Shown here: piece by piece, positions 11,572 through 22,035 of the stretch
How positions within the stretch are numbered: position 1 is the stretch's first letter
Layout: every line of letters starts with the position of its first letter
Program-made: the position numbers and the translations under genes
The notes under the pieces: model-generated
The model's input: only the letters and a program-made list of their open reading frames with translations
The model's database searches: none
What the model was told of the DNA's origin: nothing
From: Xanthobacteraceae bacterium
GTDB taxonomy: Bacteria > Pseudomonadota > Alphaproteobacteria > Rhizobiales > Xanthobacteraceae
Assembly (NCBI GenBank): GCA_019746355.1
Contig: JAIESC010000121.1
Coordinates: 25,754 to 89,753 of the forward strand
Direction: 5' to 3'
Length of the DNA: 64,000 nucleotides

Positions 11572-11662
11572 CCTCAATAATTGTATTTATTAATAATCAC
11601 AACTTATGCGTTTTTTTGGCAGAACAAAGCCATTTCTAATTCCTGAGTGTTATCAATGCATA
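11572..11662. other. AT-rich intergenic patch
   Basis: About 90 bp visibly richer in A and T than anything around it, with TTGTATTTATTAATAATCAC and a run of seven T at 11611-11617. No reading frame was recognised. It may hold the promoter for the ycjX-like gene or be foreign sequence. Confidence 0.5.
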
Positions 11663-11760
11663 GCGGCCCCTCGATTGGGTTGCCTTGCGCCCCCTGGCGT
11701 GGCGGGCCACATCTTCGCCGTGCCGCGCGCGGCACCAACGCCTCCGGGTAAGCTTCCGCC

Positions 11761-13179
11761 GTGAGCTCGGCCGTTTCCGACTTCATCGAACAGACCAGGC
11801 TCGCGGCGCGGGCCTTCGCCGAATTCAGCGGCCATCTGTTCAGCCCGACCGTGCGGCTCGGTGTCACCGGCCTGTCGCGCGCGGGCAAGACCGTGTTCAT
11901 CACTGCGCTGGTGCACGGGCTCATTCGCGGCGGCCGCTTTCCGGTGTTCGAGCCGCTTTCGAGCGGACGGATCGCCGGCGCGCGGCTTGCGCCGCAGCCT
12001 GACGACGCCGTGCCGCGCTTCGACTACGAGCGGCATGTGCGCTCGATCGTGATCGACCGCGACTGGCCGGACTCGACGCGGCAGATCAGCGAGCTTCGCG
12101 TCGTGATCGACTACCAGTCGCCGGGCGGCGCGATGCGGACGCTGACGCTCGACATCGTCGACTATCCCGGCGAATGGCTGCTCGACCTGCCGCTCCTGAG
12201 CAAGAGCTACGAGCAGTGGTCCGCGGAGACGCTCGCGCATCTGCGCCGCAGCACACGGCCGCCGCTGCCGAAGCCGTTCCTCGAGCAGATCGCGTCGGTC
12301 AACGCGCTCGCGCCGGCCGACGAGAACGCCGCAATCGAGTCCGCGCGGCTGTTCACCGCCTGGCTTCTCGCCCGCCGCGAGGAGCACCGCACGCTCAGCC
12401 TGGTCGCGCCGGGCCGCTTCCTGATGCCCGGCGATCTTGCCGGCTCGCCGGCGCTGACCTTCGCGCCGCTGGACGTTCCCGGCGAGGTCGAACCGCCCAC
12501 GGGCTCGAACTGGGCAATGATGCGCCGCCGCTACGACGCCTACCGTGACGTCGTGGTGCGGCCGTTCTTCCGCGACCACTTCGCCCGCCTCGACCGGCAG
12601 ATCGTGCTGGTCGACGCGCTCTCGGCGTTTGCCGGCGGGTCCGAGGCGGTGCGCGACCTGCAGGACGCACTCACGTCCGTGCTCGAATGCTTTCGCGTCG
12701 GCCGCGGCGGCTGGCTCGACGCGCTGTTCCGCCCGAGCGCCGACCGCATCCTGTTCGCCGCGACCAAGGCCGACCTGCTGCATCATTCGGCGCACGACCG
12801 GCTGGAGGCCTTCCTCAAGCGCCTCACCGAAAGCGCGATCGCGCGCGCCGGCGACGCCGGAGCCGCGGTCGATGTCATCGCGCTCGCCGCCGTCCGCGCC
12901 ACGCGCGAGGCGATGGTGAAGGGCGAGGGTGGGGAGTTGCCTGCCATCGTCGGCACCGCCGTGCCCGGCGAATGGAGTGACGGACGGCATTTCGACGGCA
13001 AGACCGAGATCGCGCTGTTTCCTGGTGACATCCCGGCCGAAGGGCTGCAGGGCGGCGACTTCCGCTCGATCCGTTTCCGGCCGCCCGCGCTCGAGACGAC
13101 CGACGACGGCACGCCGGCCCTGCCGCACATTCGCCTCGACCGCGCGCTGCAATTCCTGATCGGGGACCGGCTGCGATGA
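11761..13179 (+). CDS. YcjX-family P-loop NTPase (DUF463)
   Basis: 472 residues. P-loop GLSRAGKT at 37-44 and the hydrophobic strand LTLDIVDYPGEWLLDLP as switch region fit the YcjX family of predicted GTPases linked to envelope stress. Role in this organism unknown. The GTG at 11761 is the start, without a strong ribosome site. It overlaps the next gene by 4 bp, so the two are translated together, as YcjX and YcjF are in many proteobacteria. Confidence 0.88.
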   Translation: MSSAVSDFIEQTRLAARAFAEFSGHLFSPTVRLGVTGLSRAGKTVFITALVHGLIRGGRFPVFEPLSSGRIAGARLAPQPDDAVPRFDYERHVRSIVIDRDWPDSTRQISELRVVIDYQSPGGAMRTLTLDIVDYPGEWLLDLPLLSKSYEQWSAETLAHLRRSTRPPLPKPFLEQIASVNALAPADENAAIESARLFTAWLLARREEHRTLSLVAPGRFLMPGDLAGSPALTFAPLDVPGEVEPPTGSNWAMMRRRYDAYRDVVVRPFFRDHFARLDRQIVLVDALSAFAGGSEAVRDLQDALTSVLECFRVGRGGWLDALFRPSADRILFAATKADLLHHSAHDRLEAFLKRLTESAIARAGDAGAAVDVIALAAVRATREAMVKGEGGELPAIVGTAVPGEWSDGRHFDGKTEIALFPGDIPAEGLQGGDFRSIRFRPPALETTDDGTPALPHIRLDRALQFLIGDRLR

Positions 13180-14222
13180 CGGAGACGTTGCGAAAGCCCG
13201 CGGTGTTCAGCATCGACGATCCGCGGCTCACGGTGACGCGGCCGGAAGAGCCGATCATCGACGACATCGCCCCCGAAGCGCCCGGCACCAATCTGCCGGC
13301 GATGCCGGCACCGCCGCCGCCCCGCAAGGGTTTTCCCTGGGGCAGGCTGCTCTGGTCGGCGCTGTCGGGCTTGGTCGTGATGGGGCTTGGCCTCGCCGTC
13401 GCAAACCTCGTCGAGGACCTGTTCGCGCGCACGCCCTGGCTCGGCGCGATCGGGCTGGGTCTGGGTGTGCTGGCGGGCCTTGCGCTGCTGGTCATCGTCC
13501 TGCGGGAGGTGATCGGGCTGATGCGGCTCGGCAAGGTGGAGACGCTCCGCCGCCGGGCGCTGGAAACCATCGAAAGCGACAACCGCGACGCCGGTCGCGC
13601 GCTGCTCGACGACATGCTGTCATTGACCAAGCGCATTCCGCGCCTGGCGCGAGGCCGCAGCCGCCTCGAAGCACACCGCAACGACATCATCGACGGCCGC
13701 GATCTGGTTGGCCTCACCGAACGCGAGCTGATGGCGCCGCTCGATCTCGAAGCGCGCATGCTGGTGGCGTCGGCGGCCAAGCGCGTCTCGGTCGTCACCG
13801 CGATCAGCCCGCGTGCCGCGGTCGACATGCTGTTCGTTCTGGTCAACGCGCTCAACCTCATTCGCCGCCTCGCGGTGCTTTACGGCGGGCGGCCCGGCGC
13901 GCTGGGCGTCCTGAGGCTGTTCCGGCAGGTGATGTCGCATCTGGCCGTCACCGGCGGCGTCGCCGTCACCGACAGCCTGCTGCAGCAGCTGATCGGTCAC
14001 GGGCTTGCCGCGAAGCTCTCGGCGCGGCTCGGCGAGGGCATGGTCAACGGGCTCCTCACCGCGCGGCTCGGGCTGCTGGCGATGGATCTGGTCCGGCCGC
14101 TGCCGTTCCACGAGCTGCCCCGGCCGTCGCTGAATGACGTCGCGGGAGCGCTGATGCGGGGGGCCGAAACCGGGCCGGAAGGCCCGGAAAAGGCCCGCCG
14201 GCTGCCGCCTGCGGCCTCGTAG
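13176..14222 (+). CDS. YcjF/TIGR01620-family membrane protein (DUF697)
   Basis: 348 residues. A Pro-rich N-terminal cytoplasmic segment ([13 protein letters not shown]) is followed by two membrane helices at about 57-83 and 88-112, then a helical DUF697 domain ([27 protein letters not shown]). Partner of the YcjX-like protein, whose stop codon overlaps its ATG. Molecular function unknown; the family is an inner-membrane protein of the envelope-stress response in enterobacteria. Confidence 0.88.
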   Translation: MTETLRKPAVFSIDDPRLTVTRPEEPIIDDIAPEAPGTNLPAMPAPPPPRKGFPWGRLLWSALSGLVVMGLGLAVANLVEDLFARTPWLGAIGLGLGVLAGLALLVIVLREVIGLMRLGKVETLRRRALETIESDNRDAGRALLDDMLSLTKRIPRLARGRSRLEAHRNDIIDGRDLVGLTERELMAPLDLEARMLVASAAKRVSVVTAISPRAAVDMLFVLVNALNLIRRLAVLYGGRPGALGVLRLFRQVMSHLAVTGGVAVTDSLLQQLIGHGLAAKLSARLGEGMVNGLLTARLGLLAMDLVRPLPFHELPRPSLNDVAGALMRGAETGPEGPEKARRLPPAAS

Positions 14223-14253
14223 GGCGCGAAAAACGCCGGAAAACCGATTGTTT

Positions 14254-14282
14254 CTTGCGTTGCGGGAGCTTGGTCGCTATAT
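14254..14282 (+). promoter_or_regulatory. Probable rpsB promoter
   Basis: CTTGCG at 14254-14259 and CTATAT at 14277-14282 with a 17-bp spacer match the alphaproteobacterial consensus (CTTGAC-N17-CTATAT) in nearly all positions. It lies 105 bp before the rpsB start and just after the preceding gene ends. Confidence 0.7.
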
Positions 14283-14386
14283 GCACGCCATCTCACAGGC
14301 GGATTCTGGCCGGAAACGGCCGTCCGGTGGCCCGGATCGCGAGATCTGGGCTCACTTTTTCCGCCGCGGAACAACCGGAGAAGACC

Positions 14387-15382
14387 ATGGCGCTGCCCGA
14401 TTACAGCATGCGCCAGCTGTTGGAAGCTGGCGTTCACTTCGGCCATCAGGCCCACCGCTGGAACCCGAAGATGGGTGAATACATCTTCGGCACCCGCAAC
14501 AACATCCACATCATCGACCTCGCCCAGAGCGTGCCGATGCTGCACAAGGCGCTGGAGGCGGTGAGCGACACCGTCGCCAAGGGCGGCCGCATCCTGTTCG
14601 TCGGCACCAAGCGCCAGGCGCAGGACGCCGTCGCCGATGCCGCCAAGCGCTGCGCCCAGTACTACGTCAACTCGCGCTGGCTCGGCGGCACGCTGACCAA
14701 CTGGAAGACGATCTCCGGATCGATCCAGCGGCTGCGCAAGCTCGACGAGATGCTCGCCTCGAATGAGGCTCAGGGCTACACCAAGAAGGAGCGCCTCGAC
14801 CTGCAGCGCGAGCGCGACAAGCTCGACCGCTCGCTTGGCGGCATCAAGGACATGGGCGGCCTGCCGGACCTCCTGTTCGTGATCGACACCAACAAGGAAG
14901 ACATCGCGATCAAGGAAGCACGGCGTCTCGGCGTGCCGGTTGCGGCCGTCGTCGACACCAATTGCGATCCGGACGGCATCACCTTTGTCGTGCCGGGCAA
15001 TGACGATGCGAGCCGCGCGATCTCGCTCTACTGCGACCTGATTGCGCGCGCCGCCATCGACGGCATCTCACGCGCGCAAGGCGGCATGGGCGTCGACATC
15101 GGCGCGGCCGAGAAGCCGATCGTGGAAGATCTGCCGAAGGCGGAGGACAAGGGGCTGGGCTTCGAGCCGCTGCCCGGTCCGCGCGGCGTCGCCGACGACC
15201 TCAAGAAGCTCGCCGGCGTGTCTCCGGCGATCGAGAAGAAGCTCAACGACATCGGCATCTTCCACTACCAGCAGATCGCCGAGCTCAGCGCCGACGCCGC
15301 TCACAACGTGGGCGAAGAGGTTGGTCTCCCGGGCCGCGTCCAGGGCTGGGTCACCAAGGCCAAAGAGCTGACGGCCGAGTAG
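14387..15382 (+). CDS. rpsB: 30S ribosomal protein S2 with C-terminal helix-hairpin-helix extension
   Basis: Small-subunit ribosomal protein near the mRNA exit region. The body ([20 protein letters not shown], then [19 protein letters not shown] and [11 protein letters not shown]) is canonical S2. The product has 331 residues versus about 240 in E. coli: after [12 protein letters not shown] and a linker it carries a helix-hairpin-helix-like module, [20 protein letters not shown] and onward to the C-terminus. This extension is known in Rhizobiales S2. The ATG at 14387 has GGAG upstream; the longer open frame has none. First gene of the rpsB-tsf-pyrH-frr cluster. Confidence 0.96.
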   Translation: MALPDYSMRQLLEAGVHFGHQAHRWNPKMGEYIFGTRNNIHIIDLAQSVPMLHKALEAVSDTVAKGGRILFVGTKRQAQDAVADAAKRCAQYYVNSRWLGGTLTNWKTISGSIQRLRKLDEMLASNEAQGYTKKERLDLQRERDKLDRSLGGIKDMGGLPDLLFVIDTNKEDIAIKEARRLGVPVAAVVDTNCDPDGITFVVPGNDDASRAISLYCDLIARAAIDGISRAQGGMGVDIGAAEKPIVEDLPKAEDKGLGFEPLPGPRGVADDLKKLAGVSPAIEKKLNDIGIFHYQQIAELSADAAHNVGEEVGLPGRVQGWVTKAKELTAE

Positions 15383-15401
15383 CAAGTCGACGAAGGAGCG
15401 C

Positions 15402-15424
15402 GGCGCGGACTCTTTCGCCGCGCC
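15402..15424 (+). promoter_or_regulatory. Intercistronic hairpin between rpsB and tsf
   Basis: GGCGCGG (15402-15408) pairs with CCGCGCC (15418-15424) around a 9-nt loop. There is no T-run. It may attenuate or stabilise the tsf part of the transcript. Confidence 0.4.
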
Positions 15425-15454
15425 CGCAATTCCGCTCCGCAATGGATTAGAAAA

Positions 15455-16387
15455 ATGGCTCAGATCACTGCACAGATGGTGAAGGACCTGCGCGAGATGA
15501 CCGGCGCAGGCATGATGGACTGCAAGGCGGCGCTCGGCGAGACCTCGGGCAACGTCGATGCCGCGGTCGACTGGCTGCGCAAGAAGGGGCTGTCGAAGGC
15601 CGCGAAGAAGGCCGACCGCGTCGCCGCCGAAGGCCTCATCGGCGCTGCCATCAAGGGCACCAAGGGCGTGGTCGTCGAGGTCAATTCCGAGACCGACTTC
15701 GTCGCGCGCAACGACCTGTTCCAGGGCCTCGTCAAGATGATCGCCAACGTCGCGCTCGACGTCGGCGCTGACGTCGAGAAGATCAAGGTCGCCAAGGCCG
15801 GCAGCGCGACCATCGCCGACGCGATTTCCGAGACCGTGGCCAAGATCGGCGAAAACATGACGCTGCGTCGCGCCGCGGAGATTTCCGTCGGCAAGGGTGT
15901 GGTCGGAAGCTACATCCACAACGCGGTCAGCGACGGCCTCGGCAAGATGGGCGTGCTGGTCGGGCTCGAGTCGAGCGGCGGCAATGCCGACGAGCTTGCG
16001 GCGCTCGGCCGCCAGCTCGCGATGCATGTCGCCTCCGCCAATCCGCAGGCGGTCGATCCGTCGGGGCTCGATCCGGCGCTGGTGCAGCGCGAGAAGGACG
16101 TGCTCGCCGACAAATTCCGGCAGCAGGGCAAGCCCGCCAACATGATCGAGAAGATCGTCGAGTCGGGCATCAAGACCTTCTACAAGGAGGTCTGCCTGCT
16201 CGATCAGCCGTTCATCTTCGACGACAAGAAAAGCGTGGCGCAGGCGCTCAAGGAAGCCGAAGGCAAGGTCGGCGGACCGATCAAGGTCACCGGCTTCGTG
16301 CGCTACAAGCTCGGCGAGGGCGTCGAGAAGCAGGAGTCCGATTTCGCGGCTGAAGTTGCGGCGGCTTCGGGCGCGACCAAGAACTGA
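15455..16387 (+). CDS. tsf: Translation elongation factor Ts
   Basis: Nucleotide exchange factor for EF-Tu, 310 residues. The N-terminal UBA-like domain carries [19 protein letters not shown], and the core has the family block [17 protein letters not shown]. Full length with no anomalies. It follows rpsB after a 72-bp gap holding a hairpin, the universal rpsB-tsf pairing. Confidence 0.97.
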   Translation: MAQITAQMVKDLREMTGAGMMDCKAALGETSGNVDAAVDWLRKKGLSKAAKKADRVAAEGLIGAAIKGTKGVVVEVNSETDFVARNDLFQGLVKMIANVALDVGADVEKIKVAKAGSATIADAISETVAKIGENMTLRRAAEISVGKGVVGSYIHNAVSDGLGKMGVLVGLESSGGNADELAALGRQLAMHVASANPQAVDPSGLDPALVQREKDVLADKFRQQGKPANMIEKIVESGIKTFYKEVCLLDQPFIFDDKKSVAQALKEAEGKVGGPIKVTGFVRYKLGEGVEKQESDFAAEVAAASGATKN

Positions 16388-16393
16388 CCGCTT

Positions 16394-16407
16394 GGCCGCG
16401 CGCGGCC
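16394..16407. promoter_or_regulatory. Perfect GC palindrome between tsf and pyrH
   Basis: GGCCGCGCGCGGCC is a perfect 14-bp palindrome in the 35-bp gap between tsf and pyrH. As RNA it could only fold into a hairpin with a minimal loop. It has no T-run; a regulatory role is speculative. Confidence 0.3.
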
Positions 16408-16422
16408 GACAGAGGCACGGCA

Positions 16423-17151
16423 ATGGCTGAGGCTGCCCATACGTCCGGCTACCGGCGCGTCATCGTCAAGGTTTCGGGCGAGGCGCTGTCGGGGCCGGAG
16501 GGCTTCGGCATCCACCAGCCGACCATCGACCGCATCGCCGCCGACCTGATCGCCGCGCGCAAGGCCGGTTTCGCCATCGGCGTGGTGGTCGGCGGCGGCA
16601 ACATCCTTCGCGGCGTGAAGATGTCGGGCAAGAGCCTGTCGCGGCCGACCGCGGATTCGATGGGCATGCTTGCGACCGTCATGAACGCGCTGGTGCTTGA
16701 AGCGGCGATCGAGCGGCTCGGCGCGCCGGCCCGCACCATGTCGGCGCTCAGCATGCCGCAGGTCTGCGAGACCTACGAGCGGGCGCGGGCGCTGCGCCAT
16801 TTCGAGGAGAACCGCATCGTCGTGTTCGCCGGCGGCACCGGCAATCCGTTCTTCACCACCGACACCACGGCGGTGCTGCGCGCGGCCGAGATGGCGTGCG
16901 ACGCGGTGCTGAAGGCGACCGACGTCGATGGGGTCTACAGCGCCGACCCGAAAAAGGACCCGGCCGCGAAGCGTTACGACAAAATCTCGCTCAAGGAAGC
17001 ATTCGACCGCGACCTAAAGGTGCTGGATGCGACCGCCTTCGCCCTTGCCCGGGAAAACGGCATGCCTATCATCGTATTTTCGATCCGAACCCCAGGCGCG
17101 ATCGAAGCGGTTCTGCGCGGCGAAGGCCGCGCGACAGTTGTCAGTGGATAA
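16423..17151 (+). CDS. pyrH: UMP kinase
   Basis: Phosphorylates UMP to UDP; bacterial hexameric type of the amino-acid-kinase fold, 242 residues. Visible family blocks: [12 protein letters not shown] at the phosphate site, [10 protein letters not shown], and [15 protein letters not shown] for UMP and effector binding, with [12 protein letters not shown]. Ribosome site AGAGG precedes the ATG. Part of the rpsB-tsf-pyrH-frr cluster. Confidence 0.97.
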   Translation: MAEAAHTSGYRRVIVKVSGEALSGPEGFGIHQPTIDRIAADLIAARKAGFAIGVVVGGGNILRGVKMSGKSLSRPTADSMGMLATVMNALVLEAAIERLGAPARTMSALSMPQVCETYERARALRHFEENRIVVFAGGTGNPFFTTDTTAVLRAAEMACDAVLKATDVDGVYSADPKKDPAAKRYDKISLKEAFDRDLKVLDATAFALARENGMPIIVFSIRTPGAIEAVLRGEGRATVVSG

Positions 17152-17227
17152 GTCGGATTAAGGACGCTCCCAAGGCGTCCGAATCCGGTGATGCAGGCGA
17201 GCGCTCGGAGACCGATTGGAGGGGCTC

Positions 17228-17788
17228 ATGGCATCGAACTATGACATCAACGAACTCAAGCGGCGGATGCAGGGCGCGCTCGGCGTGCTCAAGACCGAAC
17301 TGGGCGCACTTCGCACCGGCCGCGCCTCGGCGCACCTGCTCGATCCGGTTCACGTCGATGCCTACGGGCAGAGCATGGCGCTGAACCAGGTGGCCACCGT
17401 CAGCGTGCCGCAGCCGCGCATGATCAGCGTCCAGGTCTGGGACCGTTCGATGGTGAACGCGGTCGAGAAGGCGATCCTTGCCGCCAACCTCGGGCTTACG
17501 CCCTCCAGCGAGGGCCAGGTGATCCACCTGCGGCTGCCCGAGCTCAACACCGAGCGCCGTCAAGAACTGGTCAAGATCGCGCACAAGTATGCCGAAACCG
17601 CCCGGGTCGCGGTCCGCCATGTTCGGCGCGACGGCATGGATGTGCTGAAGAAGATGGAAAAGGACCACCAGATCAGCCAGGACGATCACAAGCGCATGGA
17701 CACCGAGGTCCAGAAGGCGACCGATCAGTCCATCGCCGACATCGACGCCATGCTCGCGACCAAGGAAAAGGAGATCATGACGGTCTGA
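17228..17788 (+). CDS. frr: Ribosome recycling factor
   Basis: Splits post-termination ribosomes together with EF-G. 186 residues, normal length. The ends of the helical domain are visible as [17 protein letters not shown] and the conserved [18 protein letters not shown] chose the ATG at 17228 with GGAGGGG upstream over a TTG at 17216. It follows pyrH by 76 bp and precedes uppS by 11 bp. Confidence 0.97.
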   Translation: MASNYDINELKRRMQGALGVLKTELGALRTGRASAHLLDPVHVDAYGQSMALNQVATVSVPQPRMISVQVWDRSMVNAVEKAILAANLGLTPSSEGQVIHLRLPELNTERRQELVKIAHKYAETARVAVRHVRRDGMDVLKKMEKDHQISQDDHKRMDTEVQKATDQSIADIDAMLATKEKEIMTV

Positions 17789-17799
17789 TCCGTTTTGCC

Positions 17800-18549
17800 A
17801 TGCCCAACAGTCCTCTCCCATTGTCAGCCGAGTTCGAGACGCCAAGACACGTCGCCATCATCATGGATGGCAATGGCCGCTGGGCTTCGGCGCGCGGGCT
17901 GCCCCGAGGGGAGGGACATCGCCGCGGCGTCGAGGCGTTGCGCAAGACCGTCCGCGCCGCGGGCGAGATGGGCATCTCCTACCTCACGATCTTTTCCTTC
18001 AGCGCCGAGAACTGGACCAGGCCGGCGTCCGAGATCCGCGACCTCATGGGTCTGTTGCGGCGCTTCATCCGCAACGATCTCGCCGAGCTGCATCAGAACC
18101 GCGTCAAGGTACGGGTGATCGGCGAGCGCAGCGATCTCGACCCCGACATTCGTCGCCTGCTGGAAGAGGCCGAAGAGCTCACCAAGGACAACGACAAGCT
18201 GACGCTGGTCGTGGCGTTCAACTATGGCGCCCGGCAGGAGATTGCGCGCGCGGCGGCGAAACTCGCAGCGAAGGTGAAAGCGGGCGAGATCGACCCCTCG
18301 GCAGTCACCGCCGACGCGATCGGCCAGAATCTCGACGCGCCCGACCTGCCGGACCCCGACCTGATCATCCGCACCAGCGGCGAGCAGCGGCTGTCGAATT
18401 TCCTGCTCTGGCAGGCCGCCTACAGCGAGCTGGTGTTCGTGCCGACCTACTGGCCCGATTTCGATCGCGCCGCGCTCGAGGGCGCGATTGCCGAATATCA
18501 CCGCCGCGAGCGCCGGTTCGGCGGCCTGATCGCGCAGACCGGGTCCTGA
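17800..18549 (+). CDS. uppS: Undecaprenyl diphosphate synthase
   Basis: Cis-prenyltransferase making the C55 carrier lipid for peptidoglycan and O-antigen. 249 residues. The catalytic Asp lies in [13 protein letters not shown], and the isopentenyl diphosphate-binding block is [15 protein letters not shown]. Further family residues are in FSAENWTRP. It continues the frr transcript (11-bp gap) and is followed by cdsA after 2 bp. Confidence 0.96.
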   Translation: MPNSPLPLSAEFETPRHVAIIMDGNGRWASARGLPRGEGHRRGVEALRKTVRAAGEMGISYLTIFSFSAENWTRPASEIRDLMGLLRRFIRNDLAELHQNRVKVRVIGERSDLDPDIRRLLEEAEELTKDNDKLTLVVAFNYGARQEIARAAAKLAAKVKAGEIDPSAVTADAIGQNLDAPDLPDPDLIIRTSGEQRLSNFLLWQAAYSELVFVPTYWPDFDRAALEGAIAEYHRRERRFGGLIAQTGS

Positions 18550-18551
18550 TC

Positions 18552-19415
18552 GTGGCCGGCGCACATCCGGCCGAGGACCCGCCGGGCCTGCCGATCCTGG
18601 CCGGGCGGAGCAATCTCGCCCTTCGTGTCGTCTCCTCGCTGGTGCTTGCGCCGCTCGCGATTGCCGCCGCTTGGTTCGGCGGCGCGGTGTTCATCGCGTT
18701 CTGGCTGATCGCTGCGCTGGTCGTGCTGTGGGAGTGGCAGACGCTGGTCTGCGGCCATGATCGCAATTCGGTTCTCACCGTGGGCGCGGCGGCGCTGGCC
18801 GGCGCGGCCGCGGTTCTGACCGTCGGCTGGTTCGGCATTGCCATCGCGCTTGTCGCGCTGGGCGGGTTCGGGATTGCAGGACTTGCTTCGCAGGTGCGGC
18901 GCGGCTGGTGCGTCGCCGGCCTCGTCTACGCGGCAGCGCTCCTCATTGCGCCGGTGCTGCTGCGCCACGACGGGACGTTCGGCTTCGCCGCGATCCTGTT
19001 CCTGTTCGTGATCGTGTGGCTGACCGACATCGCGGCCTACTTCGCGGGACGCGCCATCGGCGGGCCGAAGCTCATGCCGCGCGTCAGCCCGAAGAAGACC
19101 TGGTCCGGCGCGATCGGCGGCGGCATTGCCGCGGTGGTGGGCGGCGTGCTGCTCGCGCGCCAGTTCGGCATAACCGGCATCGCGGCCATCGCCGTCGTTG
19201 CGCTGGTCCTGTCTGTGGTCTCGCAGGCGGGCGACCTGTTCGAATCCGCGGTCAAACGCCGGTTCAACGCCAAGGATGCGAGCCAGCTCATTCCGGGCCA
19301 TGGCGGGCTGATGGACCGGCTGGACGGGTTCGTGACCGCGGCCGGGGCCGGCGCGCTGGTCGGCCTCCTGCACGGCGGGCTGAATGCCCCGGCCCGCGGT
19401 CTCATGGTATGGTGA
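18552..19415 (+). CDS. cdsA: Phosphatidate cytidylyltransferase
   Basis: Makes CDP-diacylglycerol from phosphatidate and CTP in the inner membrane. 287 residues with about seven to eight hydrophobic helices and the C-terminal signature DIAAYFAGRAIGGPKLMPRV followed by SPKKTWSG. GTG start two bases after the uppS stop, so translation is coupled. dxr begins three bases after its stop. Confidence 0.95.
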   Translation: MAGAHPAEDPPGLPILAGRSNLALRVVSSLVLAPLAIAAAWFGGAVFIAFWLIAALVVLWEWQTLVCGHDRNSVLTVGAAALAGAAAVLTVGWFGIAIALVALGGFGIAGLASQVRRGWCVAGLVYAAALLIAPVLLRHDGTFGFAAILFLFVIVWLTDIAAYFAGRAIGGPKLMPRVSPKKTWSGAIGGGIAAVVGGVLLARQFGITGIAAIAVVALVLSVVSQAGDLFESAVKRRFNAKDASQLIPGHGGLMDRLDGFVTAAGAGALVGLLHGGLNAPARGLMVW

Positions 19416-19418
19416 GCC

Positions 19419-20648
19419 ATGCAAGTCGTTGATCCGCACGTCCGCGCCGAACGCCGGCCCGTCCAGGCGGTCCGCAGCGTGACTGTTTTGGGCGCGACCG
19501 GCTCGGTCGGCATGAGCACGGTCGATCTGCTCAAGCGCGGCAATGGCCACTACCGCGTCGAGGCGGTCACGGCGCACAAGAACGGCGCGCAGCTTGCGCA
19601 GATCGCGCGCGAGCTCAACGCCAGGCTCGCGGTCGTCGCCGATCCTTCGGCCTATGACGATCTGAAGGCGGCGCTCGCCGGCACCGGCATCGAAGCCGCG
19701 AGCGGCGAGGCGGCGCTGGTCGAGGCGGCGGAGCGCCCGGCCGATTGGGTGATGGCGGCCGTCAGCGGCTCGGTCGGACTGAAGCCGACACTCGCCGCCG
19801 CCAAGCGCGGCGCGACGGTGGCGCTGGCGAACAAGGAGTGCCTCGTCTGCGCCGGCGCGATGTTCATGCGCAGCGCCGCGGCGTCGGGCGCAAGCGTGCT
19901 GCCGGTCGATTCCGAGCACAATGCCATCTTCCAGGCGCTGGCCGCCGGCCCGCGCGAAGACGTGAGCCGCATTATCATCACCGCCTCGGGCGGCCCGTTC
20001 CGCACCTGGACGCGCGAGCAGATGCGGGCGGCGACCGTCGAGCAGGCGCTGAAGCATCCCAACTGGTCGATGGGACCGAAGATCACCATCGACTCGGCGA
20101 CCATGATGAACAAGTGCCTGGAGCTGATCGAGGCGCACCATCTGTTCGCCGTGCCGCCGTCCCAGCTTGCGGTGCTGGTGCACCCGCAGTCGATCATCCA
20201 CGGCATGGTCGAGTACCGCGACGGCTCGGTGGTGGCGCAGCTCGGCTCGCCCGACATGCGCACCCCGATCGCCCATTGCCTGGCCTATCCGACCCGGATC
20301 GATGGGCCGGCCGCCAAGCTTGACCTCGCCAAGATCGGCCAGCTCACCTTCGAGGCGCCCGATCCGGAGCGCTTCCCGGCGCTGGCGCTCGGCCTGCGCG
20401 CGCTGGAGACGGGCGGGGCCGCGCCCACCGTTTTCAACGCGGCGAACGAGGTGGCCGTCGCAGCCTTCCTTAACCGCAAGATCGGTTTTGGCGGTATCGC
20501 GGCGCTGGTGGAGGCGACCCTCGATGCAGCCGAGCGGCGAAATGCCATGGCCGAGCCGCAGGATATCGACGAGGCGCTGGCCATTGACCGGATGGCAAGG
20601 TCGCTGGCGCACGACCTGATGCCAGAAATAGCCGCAAAGTCATCATAG
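19419..20648 (+). CDS. dxr: 1-deoxy-D-xylulose 5-phosphate reductoisomerase
   Basis: Second step of the MEP isoprenoid pathway, NADPH- and metal-dependent, 409 residues. Motifs: NADPH site [18 protein letters not shown], metal/substrate residues in [12 protein letters not shown] and ITASGGPFR, and the flexible-loop and helical segment [18 protein letters not shown]. Its presence shows the organism uses the MEP pathway, which matters for reading the IspH-like gene at 43562. Sits in the uppS-cdsA-dxr-rseP operon. Confidence 0.97.
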   Translation: MQVVDPHVRAERRPVQAVRSVTVLGATGSVGMSTVDLLKRGNGHYRVEAVTAHKNGAQLAQIARELNARLAVVADPSAYDDLKAALAGTGIEAASGEAALVEAAERPADWVMAAVSGSVGLKPTLAAAKRGATVALANKECLVCAGAMFMRSAAASGASVLPVDSEHNAIFQALAAGPREDVSRIIITASGGPFRTWTREQMRAATVEQALKHPNWSMGPKITIDSATMMNKCLELIEAHHLFAVPPSQLAVLVHPQSIIHGMVEYRDGSVVAQLGSPDMRTPIAHCLAYPTRIDGPAAKLDLAKIGQLTFEAPDPERFPALALGLRALETGGAAPTVFNAANEVAVAAFLNRKIGFGGIAALVEATLDAAERRNAMAEPQDIDEALAIDRMARSLAHDLMPEIAAKSS

Positions 20649-20693
20649 AAGGTTCGCCAGGGGCGGATCGAAGCATCGCGGGACGGGGCCGGA

Positions 20694-21851
20694 ATGGACG
20701 TTTTTAGCAACTTCGGACTGTGGGGCGGGGGATGGACCGGCTGGATCATCCCTTTTCTGTTCGGTCTGAGCGTCGTCGTCTTCTTTCATGAGCTGGGGCA
20801 CTTCCTGGTCGCCCGCTGGTGCGGCGTGCGGGTGCTGACGTTTTCTGTGGGTTTCGGCCCGGAGATCGCCGGTTTCACCGACCGCCACGGCACCCGCTGG
20901 AAGATCGCCGCCGTCCCGCTCGGCGGCTACGTGAAATTTTTTGGCGATGAGAACGCGGCGAGCGTCCCCGATCAGGCCTCGATCGAGAACATGAGCGCGC
21001 AGGAGCGCCGCGAGAGCTTCTACCACCAGCCGGTCGGCCGCAGAGCCGCCATTGTCGCGGCGGGCCCGATCGCCAACTTCATCCTGGCGATCGTGATTTT
21101 CGCCGTCGTTTTCTCCCTGTACGGCCGCCAGACCACGACCGCGCGGATCGATGCGGTGCAGCCGGAATCGGCCGCGGCCGCCGCCGGCCTCAAGCCCGGC
21201 GACATCGTGCTCGCCATCGACGGCCGCAAGATCGACAGCTTCTCCGACATGCAGCGGATCGTCAGCGCGAGCGCCGGGCGGACGCTGGCCTTCCAGATCG
21301 ACCGCGGCGGCGCCCCGCTCATGATCAACGCCACGCCCGCGCTGCGGCAGGGCAAGGACGGCTTCGGCAACAGCACCTGCCACGCCGTCCTGGGCGTCAG
21401 CCGCTCGATGTCGGCCGCAGACGTGAAAACCGAGCACTTCAACCCCCTCGAGGCCGTCGGGCAGGGCTCCAAGGAGACCTGGTTCATCGTCGAGCGCACG
21501 TTCTCCTACATCGGCGGGCTGTTCTCGGGCACGGAATGCGCCGATCAGCTCGGCGGGCCGATCCGGATCGCCCAGATCTCGGGACAGGTGGCGACCTTGG
21601 GCTTCATGCCGGTCCTGCATCTGGCGGCCATGCTTTCGGTGTCGATCGGGCTCCTGAACCTGTTCCCGGTCCCGCTTCTCGACGGCGGTCACCTTATGTT
21701 CTACGCCGTCGAGGCCGCCCGCGGCCGGCCGCTGTCGGTCCGGGCCCAGGAGATCGGGTTCCGCATCGGCTTCGCGATCGTCGTGATGTTGATGATTTTT
21801 ACAATCTTTAACGACACCCTGCAGCTGCTGCCGCGGCTCTGGGCGTCGTAA
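20694..21851 (+). CDS. rseP: Site-2 metalloprotease RseP (M50 family)
   Basis: Intramembrane zinc protease that cleaves anti-sigma factors and other membrane substrates. 385 residues. The zinc-binding HELGHF lies in the first membrane segment, and the second metal ligand is in LLDGGHL near the C-terminus. One PDZ domain (AAAGLKPGDIVLAIDGRKID) is present, versus two in E. coli RseP. Follows dxr by 45 bp; bamA lies downstream, the usual order. Confidence 0.95.
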   Translation: MDVFSNFGLWGGGWTGWIIPFLFGLSVVVFFHELGHFLVARWCGVRVLTFSVGFGPEIAGFTDRHGTRWKIAAVPLGGYVKFFGDENAASVPDQASIENMSAQERRESFYHQPVGRRAAIVAAGPIANFILAIVIFAVVFSLYGRQTTTARIDAVQPESAAAAAGLKPGDIVLAIDGRKIDSFSDMQRIVSASAGRTLAFQIDRGGAPLMINATPALRQGKDGFGNSTCHAVLGVSRSMSAADVKTEHFNPLEAVGQGSKETWFIVERTFSYIGGLFSGTECADQLGGPIRIAQISGQVATLGFMPVLHLAAMLSVSIGLLNLFPVPLLDGGHLMFYAVEAARGRPLSVRAQEIGFRIGFAIVVMLMIFTIFNDTLQLLPRLWAS

Positions 21852-22035
21852 CCTGCGCCTTTCGGGCAACGGTCTTGGGGAAATGTCCGGTGGGACGGAA
21901 GTTCCTGCTGGATACGGGGGACACGCGACACCTCATCGTGTTGCAGAGTTGGAAAATGCCTGTACAAACATGGTGCTGAGTGGGGTCCGCAATTACGCCG
22001 TTCAGTCGGTTTGGGTGGAAAAGGGCGCATTGCGC

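Noticed and set aside
18498..20612. 704-codon minus-strand frame over cdsA and dxr
   Set aside because: Low-complexity shadow of two clear genes.
21883..22035. 51-codon N-terminal extension of bamA
   Set aside because: It would bury the signal peptide; the extension has no signal or domain character, so the ATG at 22036 is used.
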